A stretch of DNA of 64,000 nucleotides from Allobranchiibius huperziae (GCF_013410455.1 NZ_JACCFW010000001.1:636929-700928); one strand, 5' to 3'. Counted from the first letter of the stretch, positions 32,467 through 44,130 are shown. A program made the numbers and translations. The notes: generated from the letters alone by a model not told the origin.

Positions 32467-34004
32467 CGGCACCGGGCGGTGTCGGGTACATCGCGGACAT
32501 CCCCGAGGACGGCGTCTGGCGGCGGCTCAGCCCGCGGATGCTGCTGATCCACCCGGTCCGGGAGATCATCCGCTTCCTGCCCGCCCTGGTCACGGTGGTC
32601 TTCGCCGGTCGCAGCGGCGGACAGAACTGGTGGGGGCTGATCGTCACGGCGGTCGCCGTCGGCGCGGGGGTCGCCCGCTGGCTCACGACCCGCTACCGGT
32701 TCACCGACAGCCAGGTGCAGCTGCGCTCCGGGCTGCTGCGGCGTACGACGGTCTCCGCGCCGGCCGACCGGGTGCGCTCGGTCGACGTCACCGCGTCGAT
32801 CCTGCACCGTGCGCTCGGCCTCGCGGAGGTGAAGATCGGCACCGCCGCCGGTGAGAAGGAGATGCGGCTCAACGGGCTGACCACGCGGGAGGCGGCCGAC
32901 CTGCGAGCCGACCTGCTGCACCGCAGCCGGGCCGGGGGCGTCGAACTGTCCAAGGAGCCCGGGCCGGTCGAGCCGGAGCGGCAGCACGACGACGGTGCGG
33001 ACGTCGAGCTCTATCGGCTCGATCCGTCCTGGCTGCGGTACGCGCCGTTCGGCCCGAGCGGGCTGGTCGCCGCCCTGGCGATCTTCGGTCTGGCCAGCCA
33101 GGTCGTCCAGGACACCGGGCTCGACCCGACGCGGTCGGGGGCCCTGCGCGATGTGAGCGGGGCGGTGCTGCGCGCCGGGACCGTGCTCGCCGTCGCCGTC
33201 GGCGTGCTCGTCCTGCTCGTCGTCGTGGTGCTGCTGTCCCTGCTCGCGTACGCGCTGGCGTTCTTCGGTTTCCGGCTGACCCGCAGCCGTGGCGGGGAGA
33301 CCCTGCACGTCGCCCGCGGGCTGCTCACCACCCGCGCCGTGTCGCTGGAGACCCGGCGGCTGCGGGGGATCGAGCTTCACGAACCGATCCCGCTGCGCTG
33401 GGTCGGGGGCGCCCGGCTGCGGGCGGTCACCACCGGCCTCAAGGGCGACGATCGCGGAATGAGCGCGATGCTGGCCCCTCCGTCGCCGACCGCTGTGATC
33501 GCGCGGACCGCAGGCCGGGTGCTCCGGTTGCCCGGAGAGCTGCGGATCCCCCTGCGACAGCACGGCGTTGCGGCCCGTCGCCGGCGGTGGGGTCGGGCGT
33601 TCGGAGTCTCCGTCCTCGTCGCGGCCGTCCTCCTCGTGGTGGCGTGGTGGATGTCCTCGTGGTGGTGGGTGGCGCTGGCCGTGCTCGCGATAGTGCTGGC
33701 CTGGCCGCTCGCGGTCAGCCGCTCGACCGCGCTCCGCCACCAGGTCACCGACCGTTTCGTGGTCGGCCGGTCCGGTGCCGTGCGCCGCACGACGTTCGTG
33801 ATCGAGCGAGGCGGGGTGGTCGCTCTGACCACGCGGCAGTCGCTCTTCCAGCGTCGGGTGGGCGTCTGCTCGGTGATGCTCGCGACGGCCGCCGGCAGCG
33901 GCTCCTACGAGATCCTCGATGTGACCACCGACCGTGCGGACGAGGTCCTCGACGAGGTGAGCGGCGGTCTGTCGCGCCAGTTCCGCGCACGGCCCGCGAA
34001 CTGA
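32463..34004 (+). CDS. Multi-PH-domain membrane protein (YdbT-like)
   Basis: The 513-residue protein has three bPH2 repeats separated by paired membrane helices. The first PH segment is near 75-160 ('YRFTDSQVQLRSGLLRRT', 'SVDVTASILHRALGLAEVKI'). The second begins near 270 ('FRLTRSRGGETLHVARGLL'). The third is near 420-500 ('TDRFVVGRSGAVRRTTFVIE', 'QSLFQRRVGVCSVMLATAAG'). Helix pairs lie near 40-75, 195-265 and 375-415. The GTG overlaps the upstream TGA (GTGA). Together with the smaller PH protein it forms the common two-gene YdbS/YdbT unit. It converges on pmt. Confidence 0.85.
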   Translation: MTAPGGVGYIADIPEDGVWRRLSPRMLLIHPVREIIRFLPALVTVVFAGRSGGQNWWGLIVTAVAVGAGVARWLTTRYRFTDSQVQLRSGLLRRTTVSAPADRVRSVDVTASILHRALGLAEVKIGTAAGEKEMRLNGLTTREAADLRADLLHRSRAGGVELSKEPGPVEPERQHDDGADVELYRLDPSWLRYAPFGPSGLVAALAIFGLASQVVQDTGLDPTRSGALRDVSGAVLRAGTVLAVAVGVLVLLVVVVLLSLLAYALAFFGFRLTRSRGGETLHVARGLLTTRAVSLETRRLRGIELHEPIPLRWVGGARLRAVTTGLKGDDRGMSAMLAPPSPTAVIARTAGRVLRLPGELRIPLRQHGVAARRRRWGRAFGVSVLVAAVLLVVAWWMSSWWWVALAVLAIVLAWPLAVSRSTALRHQVTDRFVVGRSGAVRRTTFVIERGGVVALTTRQSLFQRRVGVCSVMLATAAGSGSYEILDVTTDRADEVLDEVSGGLSRQFRARPAN

Positions 34005-34102
34005 GCCTTCCGTGCGGTGACTCGTCTGCGGCCGTGCCGGTTCCGAGGCGGCTTGGACGAGGATCGCTGCAGCCGGCCCCCGCTGCCGGCGTCACCCGCG
34101 TT

Positions 34103-34182
34103 GGTTGTCGGCGGATCGGTCACTTTCCTGCACCGGCGCCACGGGCCGACGTGGGTTGTCGGCGGATCGGTCACTTTCCTGC
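34103..34182. repeat. Two-copy direct repeat with 51-bp period
   Basis: A 29-base segment starting GGTTGTCGGCGGATCGGTCA occurs at 34103-34131 and again, unchanged, at 34154-34182. The 22 bases between copies vary. It fills the 194-bp gap between the convergent PH and pmt genes. The core GGTTGTC(A/G)GCGGAT recurs in the hairpin at 50776. Confidence 0.85.
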
Positions 34183-34198
34183 GTCGGCGCGCGGGTCC

Positions 34199-35860
34199 TC
34201 AGACCCAGCTGGGGAACCACATCCGCCACTGCCAGTGCGTCTGCGGGATGACCTGGCCGGTCCAGATGGGCCAGAAGAAGATGAACAGTCCCGTCACCAG
34301 GAGCAGATAGCCGCCGACGGCCACCTTGCCGAAGAGCACCCGGCGCGCGTCAGCCGTGACCGGCCCCAGCATCAGCCCCAGCACGAAGACGCACGCGAGC
34401 ACGACGTACGGGGAGAAGACCACGCTGTAGAAGGTGAAGATGGTCCGCTGCTGGTACTGGAACCACGGGAACCAGCCCGCTGCGACACCGCCCCAGATCG
34501 CACCGGCGCGCCAGTCGCGGCGTAGCAGCCAGCAGAAGAGCAGCACCGCCAGCGCCACCGTGCCGAACCACCAGATGCCGACGTTGCCCAGTGAGGTGAT
34601 GGCCTTGCTGCATTGCGCCGCGCCGCACTCGTGCGGGGGCGGGCTCTCGTAGAAGAACGACGTCGGGCGGGTCTGCAGCATCCACGACCACGGGTTCGAC
34701 TCGTACGGGTGCGGCTGCGTGATCGACAACGCGGCCTTGTACATCTCGACGTTGTACTCCCACAGCGAACGCAACGGATCGGGCAGCCACGCGAAGAGGT
34801 GACTGTCGGGTGAGATGCCGTCGTTCTTCACCGCCGGGTTGTTCACCGCCCATTGCCGGTCGTAGGCGTCCGGATGGGTGAACCACCCGATCCAGGTGAT
34901 CAGATAGGTGCCGACGGCGACCGCCACCATGTAGACGGCGGCGGGCAGCGCGTCCTTGAGGAACGTCGCGCTGATCCAGCGGCGTACGCCGACGCTGCGC
35001 CGGGCGCCGACGTCCCAGAGCACCGACATCACGCAGAAGACCGCGAGGTAGTAGCCGCCGGACCACTTGGTGGCCACGTCCAGACCCAGGCACACGGCAG
35101 CGACCCAGCGCCACGGCCGCCAGCCGAGCCACGGTCCGGCCAGGTCGTGCGCGTCCCAGGTGCCGGCGTCCTTCATCGCGGCGACCTTGCGGGCCAGGAT
35201 GCCGCGGGTGCGGGCCCGGTCGGCGAGCAGCGCGACGAACCCGGCGAGCGCCCAGAACATCACCATGATGTCGAGGATCCCGGTGCGGGACATGACGAAC
35301 TCGCTGCCCTCGAAGCACAGCAGGAGCGAGGCGACGGTGGCGAGCAGCGGTGACCGGAAGAGGTGCCACGCGGCCCGGCCGACGAGATAGATGCTGAGCG
35401 TCCCGGTCACCGCGACCGCGAACCGCCACCCGAACGAGCTGTTGATGCCGAAGAGCGACTCCCCGAAGCCGATCAGCCACTTGCCCATCGGCGGGTGCAC
35501 CACGAAGTCCGGGTTCACACCGTAGATGTGCGGATTGCCCATCGTGAAGAGGCTGTCGGGGTTGTTCGTGATGCCGGTGGTCTTGTCCTGCTTGCGCTCG
35601 TACCCGAAGCGCATGAGGGACCAGCCCTCTTTGACGTAGTACGTCTCGTCGAAGATCAGCTGGTGGGGGCGGCCGACGTTCCAGAACCGCAGGATCCCGC
35701 CGACGACGGTCAGCATCGCCGGGCCGAGCCAGCCCCAGAGCTTCTCCTGCGCCGTACGCGGTCGCCCGAGCAGCCGTCGGCGCAGCTGCTCGGTGGTGCT
35801 GAGGGCCCGGGTCGGCGCCAGGCGGGTACGCCGCGGCGGACGCACGAGCGTCTGGATCAC
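34199..35860 (-). CDS. pmt: Dolichyl-phosphate-mannose-protein mannosyltransferase (GT39)
   Basis: The 553-residue protein has about eleven membrane helices and the GT39 signature '[15 protein letters not shown]' in the first external loop, with the acidic pair needed by Pmt enzymes. '[17 protein letters not shown]' and '[19 protein letters not shown]' are also typical. It transfers mannose from a polyprenyl phosphate to secreted proteins during Sec export. The GTG at 35860 is chosen because AGGGAGG lies six bases upstream. It is divergent from rsmI, the arrangement of Rv1002c/Rv1003 in M. tuberculosis. Confidence 0.93.
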   Translation of the reverse strand: MIQTLVRPPRRTRLAPTRALSTTEQLRRRLLGRPRTAQEKLWGWLGPAMLTVVGGILRFWNVGRPHQLIFDETYYVKEGWSLMRFGYERKQDKTTGITNNPDSLFTMGNPHIYGVNPDFVVHPPMGKWLIGFGESLFGINSSFGWRFAVAVTGTLSIYLVGRAAWHLFRSPLLATVASLLLCFEGSEFVMSRTGILDIMVMFWALAGFVALLADRARTRGILARKVAAMKDAGTWDAHDLAGPWLGWRPWRWVAAVCLGLDVATKWSGGYYLAVFCVMSVLWDVGARRSVGVRRWISATFLKDALPAAVYMVAVAVGTYLITWIGWFTHPDAYDRQWAVNNPAVKNDGISPDSHLFAWLPDPLRSLWEYNVEMYKAALSITQPHPYESNPWSWMLQTRPTSFFYESPPPHECGAAQCSKAITSLGNVGIWWFGTVALAVLLFCWLLRRDWRAGAIWGGVAAGWFPWFQYQQRTIFTFYSVVFSPYVVLACVFVLGLMLGPVTADARRVLFGKVAVGGYLLLVTGLFIFFWPIWTGQVIPQTHWQWRMWFPSWV

Positions 35861-35994
35861 GGGTGACCTCCCTGCCACGTCGCTGCGCACCGCGGTCCGC
35901 CACCGGTTGGCAGGGCCGCCGCAGGGAGATTAACCGACGGGGCTGCGTCACGCCGTGTCTGCCACGGCCCGGTCGCCGTGCCAGGGTGGCGTGC

Positions 35995-36867
35995 GTGACT
36001 GGAGCACTGGTGCTGGCCGCCACCCCGATCGGCGATCCGCGCGACGCCGCCCCACGGCTCGGCGCGGAACTGACCACCGCCGACGTGGTCGCCGCCGAGG
36101 ACACCCGCCGCCTGCGGCGGCTCACCGACGACCTCGGCATCACCGTCGGCGGCGCGATCGTGAGCTACCACGAGCACAACGAGGCGCGGCGTACACCGGA
36201 GCTGGTCGAGCGGATCGCGGGCGGCGAGCGGGTCGTGCTCGTGACCGACGCCGGGATGCCCTCGGTGTCCGACCCCGGCTACCGCTTGGTGGTGGCCTGC
36301 GCCGAGCGGGGGCTCGCGGTGACCTGCGTGCCCGGCCCGTCGGCGGTGCTCATGGCACTGGCGGTGTCGGGCCTGCCGGTCGACCGGTTCTGCTTCGAGG
36401 GGTTCTGCTCCCGCAAGGCCGGTGAACGCGCCCGCCAGTTGGCCGCATTGGCCGGCGAGCGCCGCACGATGGTCTTCTTCGAGGCGCCGCACCGGTTGTC
36501 CGAGACGCTCGCCGCGATGGCCGACGCGTTCGGCGCCGACCGGCGCGGTGCGGTGTGCCGTGAGCTCACCAAGACCTACGAGGAGGTCCGCCGCGGCGGG
36601 CTCGGTGAGTTGGCGCGGTGGGCCGCGGACGGCGTCCGCGGGGAGATCACCGTCGTGGTCGACGGCGCCCCGCAGGTGCAGGTCACCCTTGAGGACGCTC
36701 TGCCGCAGGTGCTGGGGCTGGTGGCGGACGGCGTACGACTGAAGGACGCGTGCGCGAGCGTCGCCGACCGGACCGGGCTGTCGAAGAAGGCGCTGTACGA
36801 CGCCGCGGTCGTGGCCAGAGGACAGAAGGCGGCGCCGGTGGTGCCCGAGATGCCGGAGCCCCGCTGA
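35995..36867 (+). CDS. rsmI: 16S rRNA 2'-O-ribose C1402 methyltransferase
   Basis: The 290-residue tetrapyrrole-methylase-fold enzyme has '[17 protein letters not shown]', '[17 protein letters not shown]', 'YHEHNEARR', '[18 protein letters not shown]' and '[18 protein letters not shown]', in RsmI order. It methylates the ribose of C1402 in 16S rRNA. The usual ATPIGN is ATPIGD here. The GTG at 35995 is preferred; a CAGGGT box seven bases before it suggests a leaderless start, and residues of the longer upstream frame overlap the pmt promoter. A strong hairpin follows the gene. Confidence 0.92.
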   Translation: MTGALVLAATPIGDPRDAAPRLGAELTTADVVAAEDTRRLRRLTDDLGITVGGAIVSYHEHNEARRTPELVERIAGGERVVLVTDAGMPSVSDPGYRLVVACAERGLAVTCVPGPSAVLMALAVSGLPVDRFCFEGFCSRKAGERARQLAALAGERRTMVFFEAPHRLSETLAAMADAFGADRRGAVCRELTKTYEEVRRGGLGELARWAADGVRGEITVVVDGAPQVQVTLEDALPQVLGLVADGVRLKDACASVADRTGLSKKALYDAAVVARGQKAAPVVPEMPEPR

Positions 36868-36892
36868 CCCCGCGTTCGCGGTAGGTGCACGG

Positions 36893-36936
36893 TTTGCGTC
36901 TGTGGCCAGGGCGGCAGCACTGGCCACAGACGCAGA
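36893..36936 (+). terminator. Hairpin after rsmI
   Basis: GCGTCTGTGGCCAG at 36896-36909 pairs perfectly (14 bp) with CTGGCCACAGACGC at 36920-36933, loop of ten bases. There is no T-tract after the right arm. It separates rsmI from metG and is best read as an actinobacterial terminator. Confidence 0.65.
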
Positions 36937-37035
36937 ACCCCCACATCGTCGTACGACGCCCTGCGCTGACTCAGCGGGCGCCGCCGTTCGGGCTGAGGAA
37001 AAGCGGTGGCCCGCCCTCCCTAGACTTACCCGGTC

Positions 37036-38829
37036 ATGAAGATCCTGTCTGCAGTCGCCTGGCCGTACTCGAACGGTCCCCGCCACATCGGTCACGTCGC
37101 CGGTTTCGGGGTGCCCGCCGACGTCTTCAGCCGGTACATGCGGATGGCCGGGCACGACGTGCTCATGGTCAGCGGCACCGACGAGCACGGCACGCCGATC
37201 CTGGTGCTCGCCGAGCGCGAGGGCGTCACGGTGCGTGAGATCGCCGACAAGTACAACGCGGTGATCGCCCAGGACCTGACCGATCTCGGGCTGTCCTACG
37301 ACCTGTTCACCCGCACCACCACCGTCAACCACTACACCGTCGTCCAGCAGCTCTTCGAGTCCATCGACGCCAACGGCTACTTCGTGGAGCAGACCACCCG
37401 CGGCGCGATCAGCCCGAGCACCGGGCGCACCCTGCCCGACCGCTACATCGAGGGCACCTGCCCGATCTGCGGATATCCCGACGCACGCGGCGACCAGTGC
37501 GACAACTGCGGCAACCAGCTGGACGCCACCGACCTGATCGACCCGCGCAGCAAGATCAACGGCGAGACGCCGGAGTTCATCGAGACCCAGCACTACTTCC
37601 TGGACCTGCCGGCGCTGGCCGACGCGCTCGGGGAGTGGCTGGACGAGCGCGAGGCCAGCGGGGAGTGGCGGCCCAACGTCATCAAGTTCAGCCAGAACAT
37701 CCTCGCCGAGATCCGGCCGCGCGCGATGACCCGCGACATCGACTGGGGCATCCCCATCCCGCGGGAGGGGTGGGAGTCCAAGCGCTTCTACGTGTGGTTC
37801 GACGCCGTCATCGGCTACCTGTCGGCCTCGATCGAGTGGGCACGCCGGCTGGGGGAGCCCGACCGCTGGCGGGAGTGGTGGAACGACCCGGCCGCGCGGT
37901 CGTACTACTTCATGGGCAAGGACAACATCGTCTTCCACTCCCAGATCTGGCCCGCGGAGATTCTCGCCAACAACGGCAAGGGGACCCGTGGCGGACAGCC
38001 GGGGGAGTACGGCGAGCTCAACCTGCCCACCCAGGTGGTGTCCTCGGAGTACCTGACGATGGAGGGCGCCCAGTTCTCGACCTCCCGAGGGCACGTGATC
38101 TACGTGCAGGACATGGTCGCCCGCTACGGGCCGGACGCGCTGCGCTACTTCATCAGCGCCGCCGGTCCGGAGACCCAGGACTCCGACTTCACCTGGGTCG
38201 AGTTCGTGCAGCGCAACAACTCCGAGCTGGTCGCAGGCTGGGGCAACCTGGTCAACCGCACCGCGTCGATGATCGCCAAGAACTTCGGCGAGATCCCGAC
38301 CCCCGCCGCGACCGAGCCCATCGACGAGGCCCTGCTGGACGGCGTACGCGGTGCGTTCGCCGAGGTCGGCCGCCTCATCGAGGCGCACCGGCAGAAGGCG
38401 GCGCTGCAGGAGGCCATGCGGTGGGTGCGCGAGGCGAACAAGTACGTCACCGACACCGAGCCCTTCAAGCTCAAGGGCGATTATCAGCGTGACCGGCTCG
38501 CGACGGTGCTGCACACCCTCGCGCAGGTGGTGAGCGACCTCAACACGATGCTCGCGCCGTTCCTGCCGCACAGCGCCAACGTCATCCACCGGGTGCTCGG
38601 TGGGACGGGTGAGTTCGTGCCCATGCCTCGACTGGAGCAGGTGCGCGACCTCGACGAGCCCGAGCGCGGCTACCCGGTCATCACCGGCGACTACTCCGCC
38701 ACGCCTCGCTGGGAGCGTCGCGCGATCGTGCCGGGTGCGCCGGTGCCGAAGCCGGCGCCGGTCTTCACCAAGCTCGACCCGAGTGTCGTCGACGACGAAC
38801 TGGCCCGGCTGCAGGGCGAACTCGCGTGA
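37036..38829 (+). CDS. metG: Methionyl-tRNA synthetase
   Basis: The 597-residue class I synthetase has the HIGH-type motif '[16 protein letters not shown]', the zinc knuckle '[18 protein letters not shown]' and a KMSKS-type loop written '[12 protein letters not shown]'. In that loop the first Lys of KMSKS is Gln and the second is Thr, similar to the F-S-x-S-R-G form of actinobacterial MetRS. The C-terminal helical anticodon-binding domain ends without an added tRNA-binding domain. A TAGACT box lies nine bases before the ATG. tatD follows after 13 bases and is probably co-transcribed, as in Rv1007c-Rv1008. Confidence 0.95.
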   Translation: MKILSAVAWPYSNGPRHIGHVAGFGVPADVFSRYMRMAGHDVLMVSGTDEHGTPILVLAEREGVTVREIADKYNAVIAQDLTDLGLSYDLFTRTTTVNHYTVVQQLFESIDANGYFVEQTTRGAISPSTGRTLPDRYIEGTCPICGYPDARGDQCDNCGNQLDATDLIDPRSKINGETPEFIETQHYFLDLPALADALGEWLDEREASGEWRPNVIKFSQNILAEIRPRAMTRDIDWGIPIPREGWESKRFYVWFDAVIGYLSASIEWARRLGEPDRWREWWNDPAARSYYFMGKDNIVFHSQIWPAEILANNGKGTRGGQPGEYGELNLPTQVVSSEYLTMEGAQFSTSRGHVIYVQDMVARYGPDALRYFISAAGPETQDSDFTWVEFVQRNNSELVAGWGNLVNRTASMIAKNFGEIPTPAATEPIDEALLDGVRGAFAEVGRLIEAHRQKAALQEAMRWVREANKYVTDTEPFKLKGDYQRDRLATVLHTLAQVVSDLNTMLAPFLPHSANVIHRVLGGTGEFVPMPRLEQVRDLDEPERGYPVITGDYSATPRWERRAIVPGAPVPKPAPVFTKLDPSVVDDELARLQGELA

Positions 38830-38842
38830 TCGGTCGTACGCC

Positions 38843-39700
38843 GTGAGCCGGGGTCACGAGGCCGGCTCGCGCGGCGGGCCGCCGCCCGCGCCCGACCGGC
38901 TGCCCGTCGCCGTGGTCGACAACCACACGCACTGGGACATGGCGCGCGACGGCGAGAGCCCGCCCGACATCCCGCAGGCCATCGCCGCGGCGCGGGCCGT
39001 CGGGGTGGACCGGTTCGTGCAGGTCGGCTGCGACGTCGAAGGTGCCCGGTTCACCGCGCGGGTCGTCGAGCAGTACCCCGAGCTGGTGGGCGCTGTCGCG
39101 CTGCACCCGAACGAGGCGCCGCGGCTGGCCGCCGAAGGCACCCTGGACGATGCCCTCGCCGAGATCGCCGCCATCGCCGCGCACCCGCGGATCCGGGCGG
39201 TCGGCGAGACCGGGCTGGACTACTACCGCACCGACGAGGTCGGTCGCCCGGCGCAGCAGGCGTCGTTCCGTGAGCACATCGAGCTCGCCAAACGCCTCGG
39301 CAAGGCGCTGCAGATCCACGACCGGGACGCGCACGACGATGTGCTGGCGATCCTCGCCGAGCAGGGCGCGCCGGACCGCACGGTGCTGCACTGCTTCTCC
39401 GGCGATGTGGCGATGGCGCGCGAATGCGTCGAGCAGGGCTACTTCCTCAGCTTCGCCGGCACGGTGACCTTCAAGAACGCGCGTGACCTGCGCAACGCGC
39501 TCGCGGTGACCCCGCTGGAGCACCTCCTGGTCGAGACGGACGCGCCGTACCTCACCCCCTCGCCGTACCGCGGGGCGAGCAACGCGTCCTACCTCGTGCC
39601 GCTCACCGTGCGGGCGATGGCCGGCGTCCTCAACGTCGACGTCCCGACGCTGGCGAAAGCGTTGTCGGACAACAGCGAACGGGTCTACGGGCCCTGGTGA
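38843..39700 (+). CDS. tatD: TatD-family metal-dependent hydrolase/DNase
   Basis: The 285-residue TIM-barrel protein has 'AVVDNHTHWDMARDGE' (first metal H-x-H), 'VGETGLDYYRTDEV' with the bridging Glu, 'HDRDAHDDVLAILAE', 'VLHCFSGDVAMARECVEQ' and 'LLVETDAPYLTPSPYRG'. TatD proteins are 3'-5' exonucleases linked to DNA repair. The GTG at 38843 comes 13 bases after metG; the first about 20 residues are low-complexity. The rsmA gene follows after a hairpin. Confidence 0.92.
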   Translation: MSRGHEAGSRGGPPPAPDRLPVAVVDNHTHWDMARDGESPPDIPQAIAAARAVGVDRFVQVGCDVEGARFTARVVEQYPELVGAVALHPNEAPRLAAEGTLDDALAEIAAIAAHPRIRAVGETGLDYYRTDEVGRPAQQASFREHIELAKRLGKALQIHDRDAHDDVLAILAEQGAPDRTVLHCFSGDVAMARECVEQGYFLSFAGTVTFKNARDLRNALAVTPLEHLLVETDAPYLTPSPYRGASNASYLVPLTVRAMAGVLNVDVPTLAKALSDNSERVYGPW

Positions 39701-39718
39701 CCGGCTGGTCCCGCGATG

Positions 39719-39758
39719 GTCAGCGTCCTTGTGGCGCCGACGCCCCGCGGACGCTGAC
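39719..39758 (+). terminator. Hairpin after tatD
   Basis: GTCAGCGTCC at 39719-39728 pairs with GGACGCTGAC at 39749-39758. The core GCTGACAACCGG just after it is shared with the hairpin at 50776, so the element belongs to a dispersed family. Confidence 0.5.
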
Positions 39759-39779
39759 AACCGGTCGGGTACTGCTGCG

Positions 39780-39785
39780 TAGGGT
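39780..39785 (+). promoter_or_regulatory. -10 box of leaderless rsmA promoter
   Basis: TAGGGT is followed by six bases and the GTG of rsmA. Confidence 0.6.
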
Positions 39786-39791
39786 GGCGCC

Positions 39792-40652
39792 GTGACGACG
39801 CCCGCCGGTGACGGCCTCCTCGGCGCGACGCAGGTGCGCGCGCTCGCCGCGGAGCTGGGTCTGCGGCCGACCAAGCAGTGGGGCCAGAACTTCGTCATCG
39901 ACGCCAACACGGTGCGCAAGATCGCGCGCCTCTCCGGCGTCGGCCCGGATGACCAGGTCGTCGAGGTCGGCCCGGGCCTGGGGTCGCTGACCCTGGCCCT
40001 GCTGGAGTGCGCGGGCGGCGTGACCGCGGTGGAGATCGACCCGACCCTGGCCGCGAGGCTGCCGCAGACCGTGCGCGAGGTGGCCCCGGACCGTGCCGAC
40101 CGGCTCCAGGTGGTGCAGGCCGACGCGCTGCGCACGCCGCTCCTGCCGGATCCGCAGCCTGTCGCCCTGGTGGCCAACCTTCCCTACAACGTGTCGGTGC
40201 CGGTCGTGCTGTCCTACCTGGAGTGGTTCCCGAGCATCACCCGCGTCCTCGTGATGGTGCAGTGGGAGGTCGCCGAGCGCCTCGCGTCACCGCCGGGCAG
40301 TCGCGTCTACGGAGCCCCCAGCGCGAAGGCCGCCTGGTACGCGCGGGTCCGCCTCGCCGACCGCGTCGGCCGCAACGTCTTCTGGCCGGCGCCGAACGTC
40401 GACTCCGGGCTGGTCGAGATGATCCGCCGCGACGCGCCGGTCTCGCAGGCCCCGCGGGAGGCGGTCTTCACCTGCATCGACGCGGCGTTCGCCCAGCGCC
40501 GCAAGACGTTGCGATCGGCGCTCGCCGGCTGGGCCGGCAGCCCTGCCCTCGCCGAGCAGGCCCTACGCGCCGCCGGTGTGGATCCCGGCCTGCGCGGCGA
40601 GCGATTGACCATCGAGGCGTTCGCCGCGATCGCCGCGAATCGTCCGGCATAG
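39792..40652 (+). CDS. rsmA: 16S rRNA dimethyladenosine transferase
   Basis: The 286-residue KsgA-type enzyme dimethylates two adenines at the 3' end of 16S rRNA. It has '[18 protein letters not shown]', '[17 protein letters not shown]' (SAM motif I), '[15 protein letters not shown]' (motif IV) and '[17 protein letters not shown]'. Length is typical. The GTG at 39792 is supported by the promoter box just upstream. ispE follows after eight bases, the order of Rv1010-Rv1011. Confidence 0.95.
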   Translation: MTTPAGDGLLGATQVRALAAELGLRPTKQWGQNFVIDANTVRKIARLSGVGPDDQVVEVGPGLGSLTLALLECAGGVTAVEIDPTLAARLPQTVREVAPDRADRLQVVQADALRTPLLPDPQPVALVANLPYNVSVPVVLSYLEWFPSITRVLVMVQWEVAERLASPPGSRVYGAPSAKAAWYARVRLADRVGRNVFWPAPNVDSGLVEMIRRDAPVSQAPREAVFTCIDAAFAQRRKTLRSALAGWAGSPALAEQALRAAGVDPGLRGERLTIEAFAAIAANRPA

Positions 40653-40660
40653 TGGGCGGC

Positions 40661-41602
40661 ATGCGGACCGTTCCCTCCTCACCCGGTGTCCAGGTGAGGG
40701 TGCCCGCGAAGGTCAACCTCGAGCTGCAGGTCGGCCCGTTGCGCGACGACGGCTACCACTCCCTCGCGACGGTCTTCCACGCCGTCAACCTCACCGACGA
40801 CGTCCGTGTGACGCCCGCGACCCATTGGGGGTGCGTCGTCAACGGTCCGTACGCCGCCGCCGTGCCCACCGGTACCGACAACCTCGCGGTCCGCGCGGTG
40901 CAGCTGCTCGGTGAGCGCTTCGGCATCGAGGAGATGCTGCAGATCGACATCGACAAGCACATCCCGGTCGCCGGCGGGATGGCCGGAGGGTCGGCCGATG
41001 CCGCGGCGGCGCTGGTCGCGGCCGACGCGCTCTGGTCGCTCGGGCTGACCCGGGCCGACCTGATGGGTATCGGCGCGGAGATCGGCTCGGATGTGCCGTT
41101 CGCCATCACCGGTGGGACGGCCCTCGGCTCGGGGCGTGGTGAGGTGCTGGCCCCGGTGCTCACGCAGGCCGACTTCCACTGGGTGTTCGCCCTGCAGCAC
41201 GAGGGCCTGTCGACCCCGAAGGTCTACGCCGAGTGCGACCGGTTGCGCGTGGGGGAGTCGGTGCCCGCGCCCGAGCCGTCCGGAGCCCTGATGTCCGCGT
41301 TGCGGTCCGGCGACGTCGACGAGTTGGCGCCGCACCTGCGCAACGACCTGCAGGACGCCGCCATCTCCCTGATGCCGAGGCTGCGCGAGGTCATCGACAC
41401 GGGGATGGAGGCCGGGGCGTGCGGAGCGGTCGTCTGCGGGTCCGGCCCGACCGTGGCGTTCCTCTGCGCGAGCCACCATCTGGCGCTCGACCTGATGGTG
41501 ACCCTGAGCGCGGGCAAGGTGGCCGACGACGTCGTACGCGCCGTCGGACCCGCCCCCGGAGCCCACGTGGTGACCGACCTGCACTCGGTCGGTCCGGCCT
41601 GA
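40661..41602 (+). CDS. ispE: 4-diphosphocytidyl-2-C-methyl-D-erythritol kinase
   Basis: The 313-residue GHMP kinase phosphorylates CDP-methylerythritol in the non-mevalonate isoprenoid pathway. It has 'VRVPAKVNLELQVGPLRDDG', the ATP loop 'IPVAGGMAGGSADAAAAL' (Met in place of the usual Leu), 'EIGSDVPFAITGGTALGSGR' and 'GACGAVVCGSGPTVAFL'. The ATG at 40661 is eight bases after rsmA. The product is needed for quinones and the polyprenyl phosphate that Pmt uses. An ABC-F gene with its own promoter follows. Confidence 0.94.
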   Translation: MRTVPSSPGVQVRVPAKVNLELQVGPLRDDGYHSLATVFHAVNLTDDVRVTPATHWGCVVNGPYAAAVPTGTDNLAVRAVQLLGERFGIEEMLQIDIDKHIPVAGGMAGGSADAAAALVAADALWSLGLTRADLMGIGAEIGSDVPFAITGGTALGSGRGEVLAPVLTQADFHWVFALQHEGLSTPKVYAECDRLRVGESVPAPEPSGALMSALRSGDVDELAPHLRNDLQDAAISLMPRLREVIDTGMEAGACGAVVCGSGPTVAFLCASHHLALDLMVTLSAGKVADDVVRAVGPAPGAHVVTDLHSVGPA

Positions 41603-41673
41603 CCTCGCGCGGTCGTGAGCACCGTCGCTGCTCAGGCGCGCAGCGGCTGGTCAGGAACGTGCACGCACCGCAT

Positions 41674-41679
41674 TAGCCT
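41674..41679 (+). promoter_or_regulatory. -10 box of leaderless ABC-F gene
   Basis: TAGCCT is followed by six bases and the ATG at 41686. Confidence 0.6.
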
Positions 41680-41685
41680 TGTCCC

Positions 41686-43491
<1,806 letters not shown>

Positions 43492-43498
43492 GCGAGTC

Positions 43499-44041
43499 TC
43501 AGGCCTCTACGGCGGTGAGCAGGGTGCGCAGCGTGCCCGCCAGCCGCTCCTGCTCGCGGACCGGCAGGTGTGCCAGGAGCTTCTGTTCGTGCTCCAGCAG
43601 GTCGGCCATGGCGGCGTCGACGACGGCGAGCCCGGACGGGGTCAGTCGCACCAGGACGCCGCGGCGATCGTGCGGCGCGGGGCCGCGGCGTACGAAACCA
43701 CGCTGCTCCAGTCGGTCGACGCGGTTGGTCATCGTGCCGCTGGTGACCAGGGTCTGCTGCATGAGGGCGCCCGGTGAGAGTCGGTAGGGCTTGCCCACCC
43801 TGCGCAGGGCGGACAGCACGTCGAACTCCCAGCCGTCGAGGTCGTGCTTGCTGAACGCGGTGCCGCGCGCCTGGTCGAGCAACCGGGCGAGGCGGGTGAT
43901 GCGCGAGAGCACCTGCAGCGGGCGGACATTCAGGTCGGGGCGCTCGCGCGACCAGGCGTCGACGATGGCATCGACGTCGTCCTGCGGAGCTGGCCGATCG
44001 GGTCGATCGGGTCGATCGGGTCGATCGGGTCGATCAAGCAT
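43499..44041 (-). CDS. MarR-family regulator with N-terminal DRP repeats
   Basis: The 180-residue protein starts with five Asp-Arg-Pro triplets (residues 3-17) and then has a MarR winged helix: 'FDVLSALRRVGKPYRLSPGA', 'LVTSGTMTNRVDRLEQRG' and 'VRRGPAPHDRRGVLVRLTP'. A TATAGT box lies six bases before the ATG, so the gene is probably leaderless, which fixes the start ahead of the triplets. It is divergent from the tam-like gene, and two TTGA-N2-TCAA-type palindromes lie between them. It probably represses both. The ligand is unknown. Confidence 0.88.
   Translation of the reverse strand: MLDRPDRPDRPDRPDRPAPQDDVDAIVDAWSRERPDLNVRPLQVLSRITRLARLLDQARGTAFSKHDLDGWEFDVLSALRRVGKPYRLSPGALMQQTLVTSGTMTNRVDRLEQRGFVRRGPAPHDRRGVLVRLTPSGLAVVDAAMADLLEHEQKLLAHLPVREQERLAGTLRTLLTAVEA
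43996..44031 (-). repeat. In-frame 9-bp tandem repeat in marR
   Basis: GATCGGGTC occurs four times in direct succession (plus a partial copy on each side). Each 9-base unit codes for Asp-Arg-Pro on the minus strand, so gain or loss of units keeps the frame. Confidence 0.9.
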
Positions 44042-44047
44042 GGACCG

Positions 44048-44053
44048 ACTATA
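44048..44053 (-). promoter_or_regulatory. -10 box of leaderless marR promoter
   Basis: On the minus strand TATAGT is followed by six bases and the marR ATG at 44041. Confidence 0.65.
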
Positions 44054-44068
44054 GCCAGCATCAAGCTT

Positions 44069-44080
44069 CTTGACATCAAG
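44069..44080. promoter_or_regulatory. MarR operator 1
   Basis: CTTGACATCAAG is an inverted repeat (CTTGA-N2-TCAAG) that overlaps the -35 box of the tam promoter and lies upstream of the marR -10 box. Confidence 0.65.
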
Positions 44081-44097
44081 ACATCGCGGAGTATCTT
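44070..44097 (+). promoter_or_regulatory. Promoter of the tam-like gene
   Basis: TTGACA at 44070-44075, a 16-base spacer and TATCTT at 44092-44097 form a near-consensus promoter. Each box is covered by one of the two MarR operators. Confidence 0.65.
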
Positions 44098-44110
44098 GAT
44101 ATCAAGATAC
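44091..44110. promoter_or_regulatory. MarR operator 2
   Basis: GTATCTTGATATCAAGATAC is a perfect 20-base palindrome covering the -10 box of the tam promoter. A MarR dimer here would block transcription. Confidence 0.75.
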
Positions 44111-44130
44111 TTCTACGTGGGAGGCGACGC

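Noticed and set aside
35857-38589. Long 910-codon antisense frame over rsmI and metG
   Set aside because: Shadow of two clear plus-strand enzymes; no domain is recognisable and no ribosome site is present.
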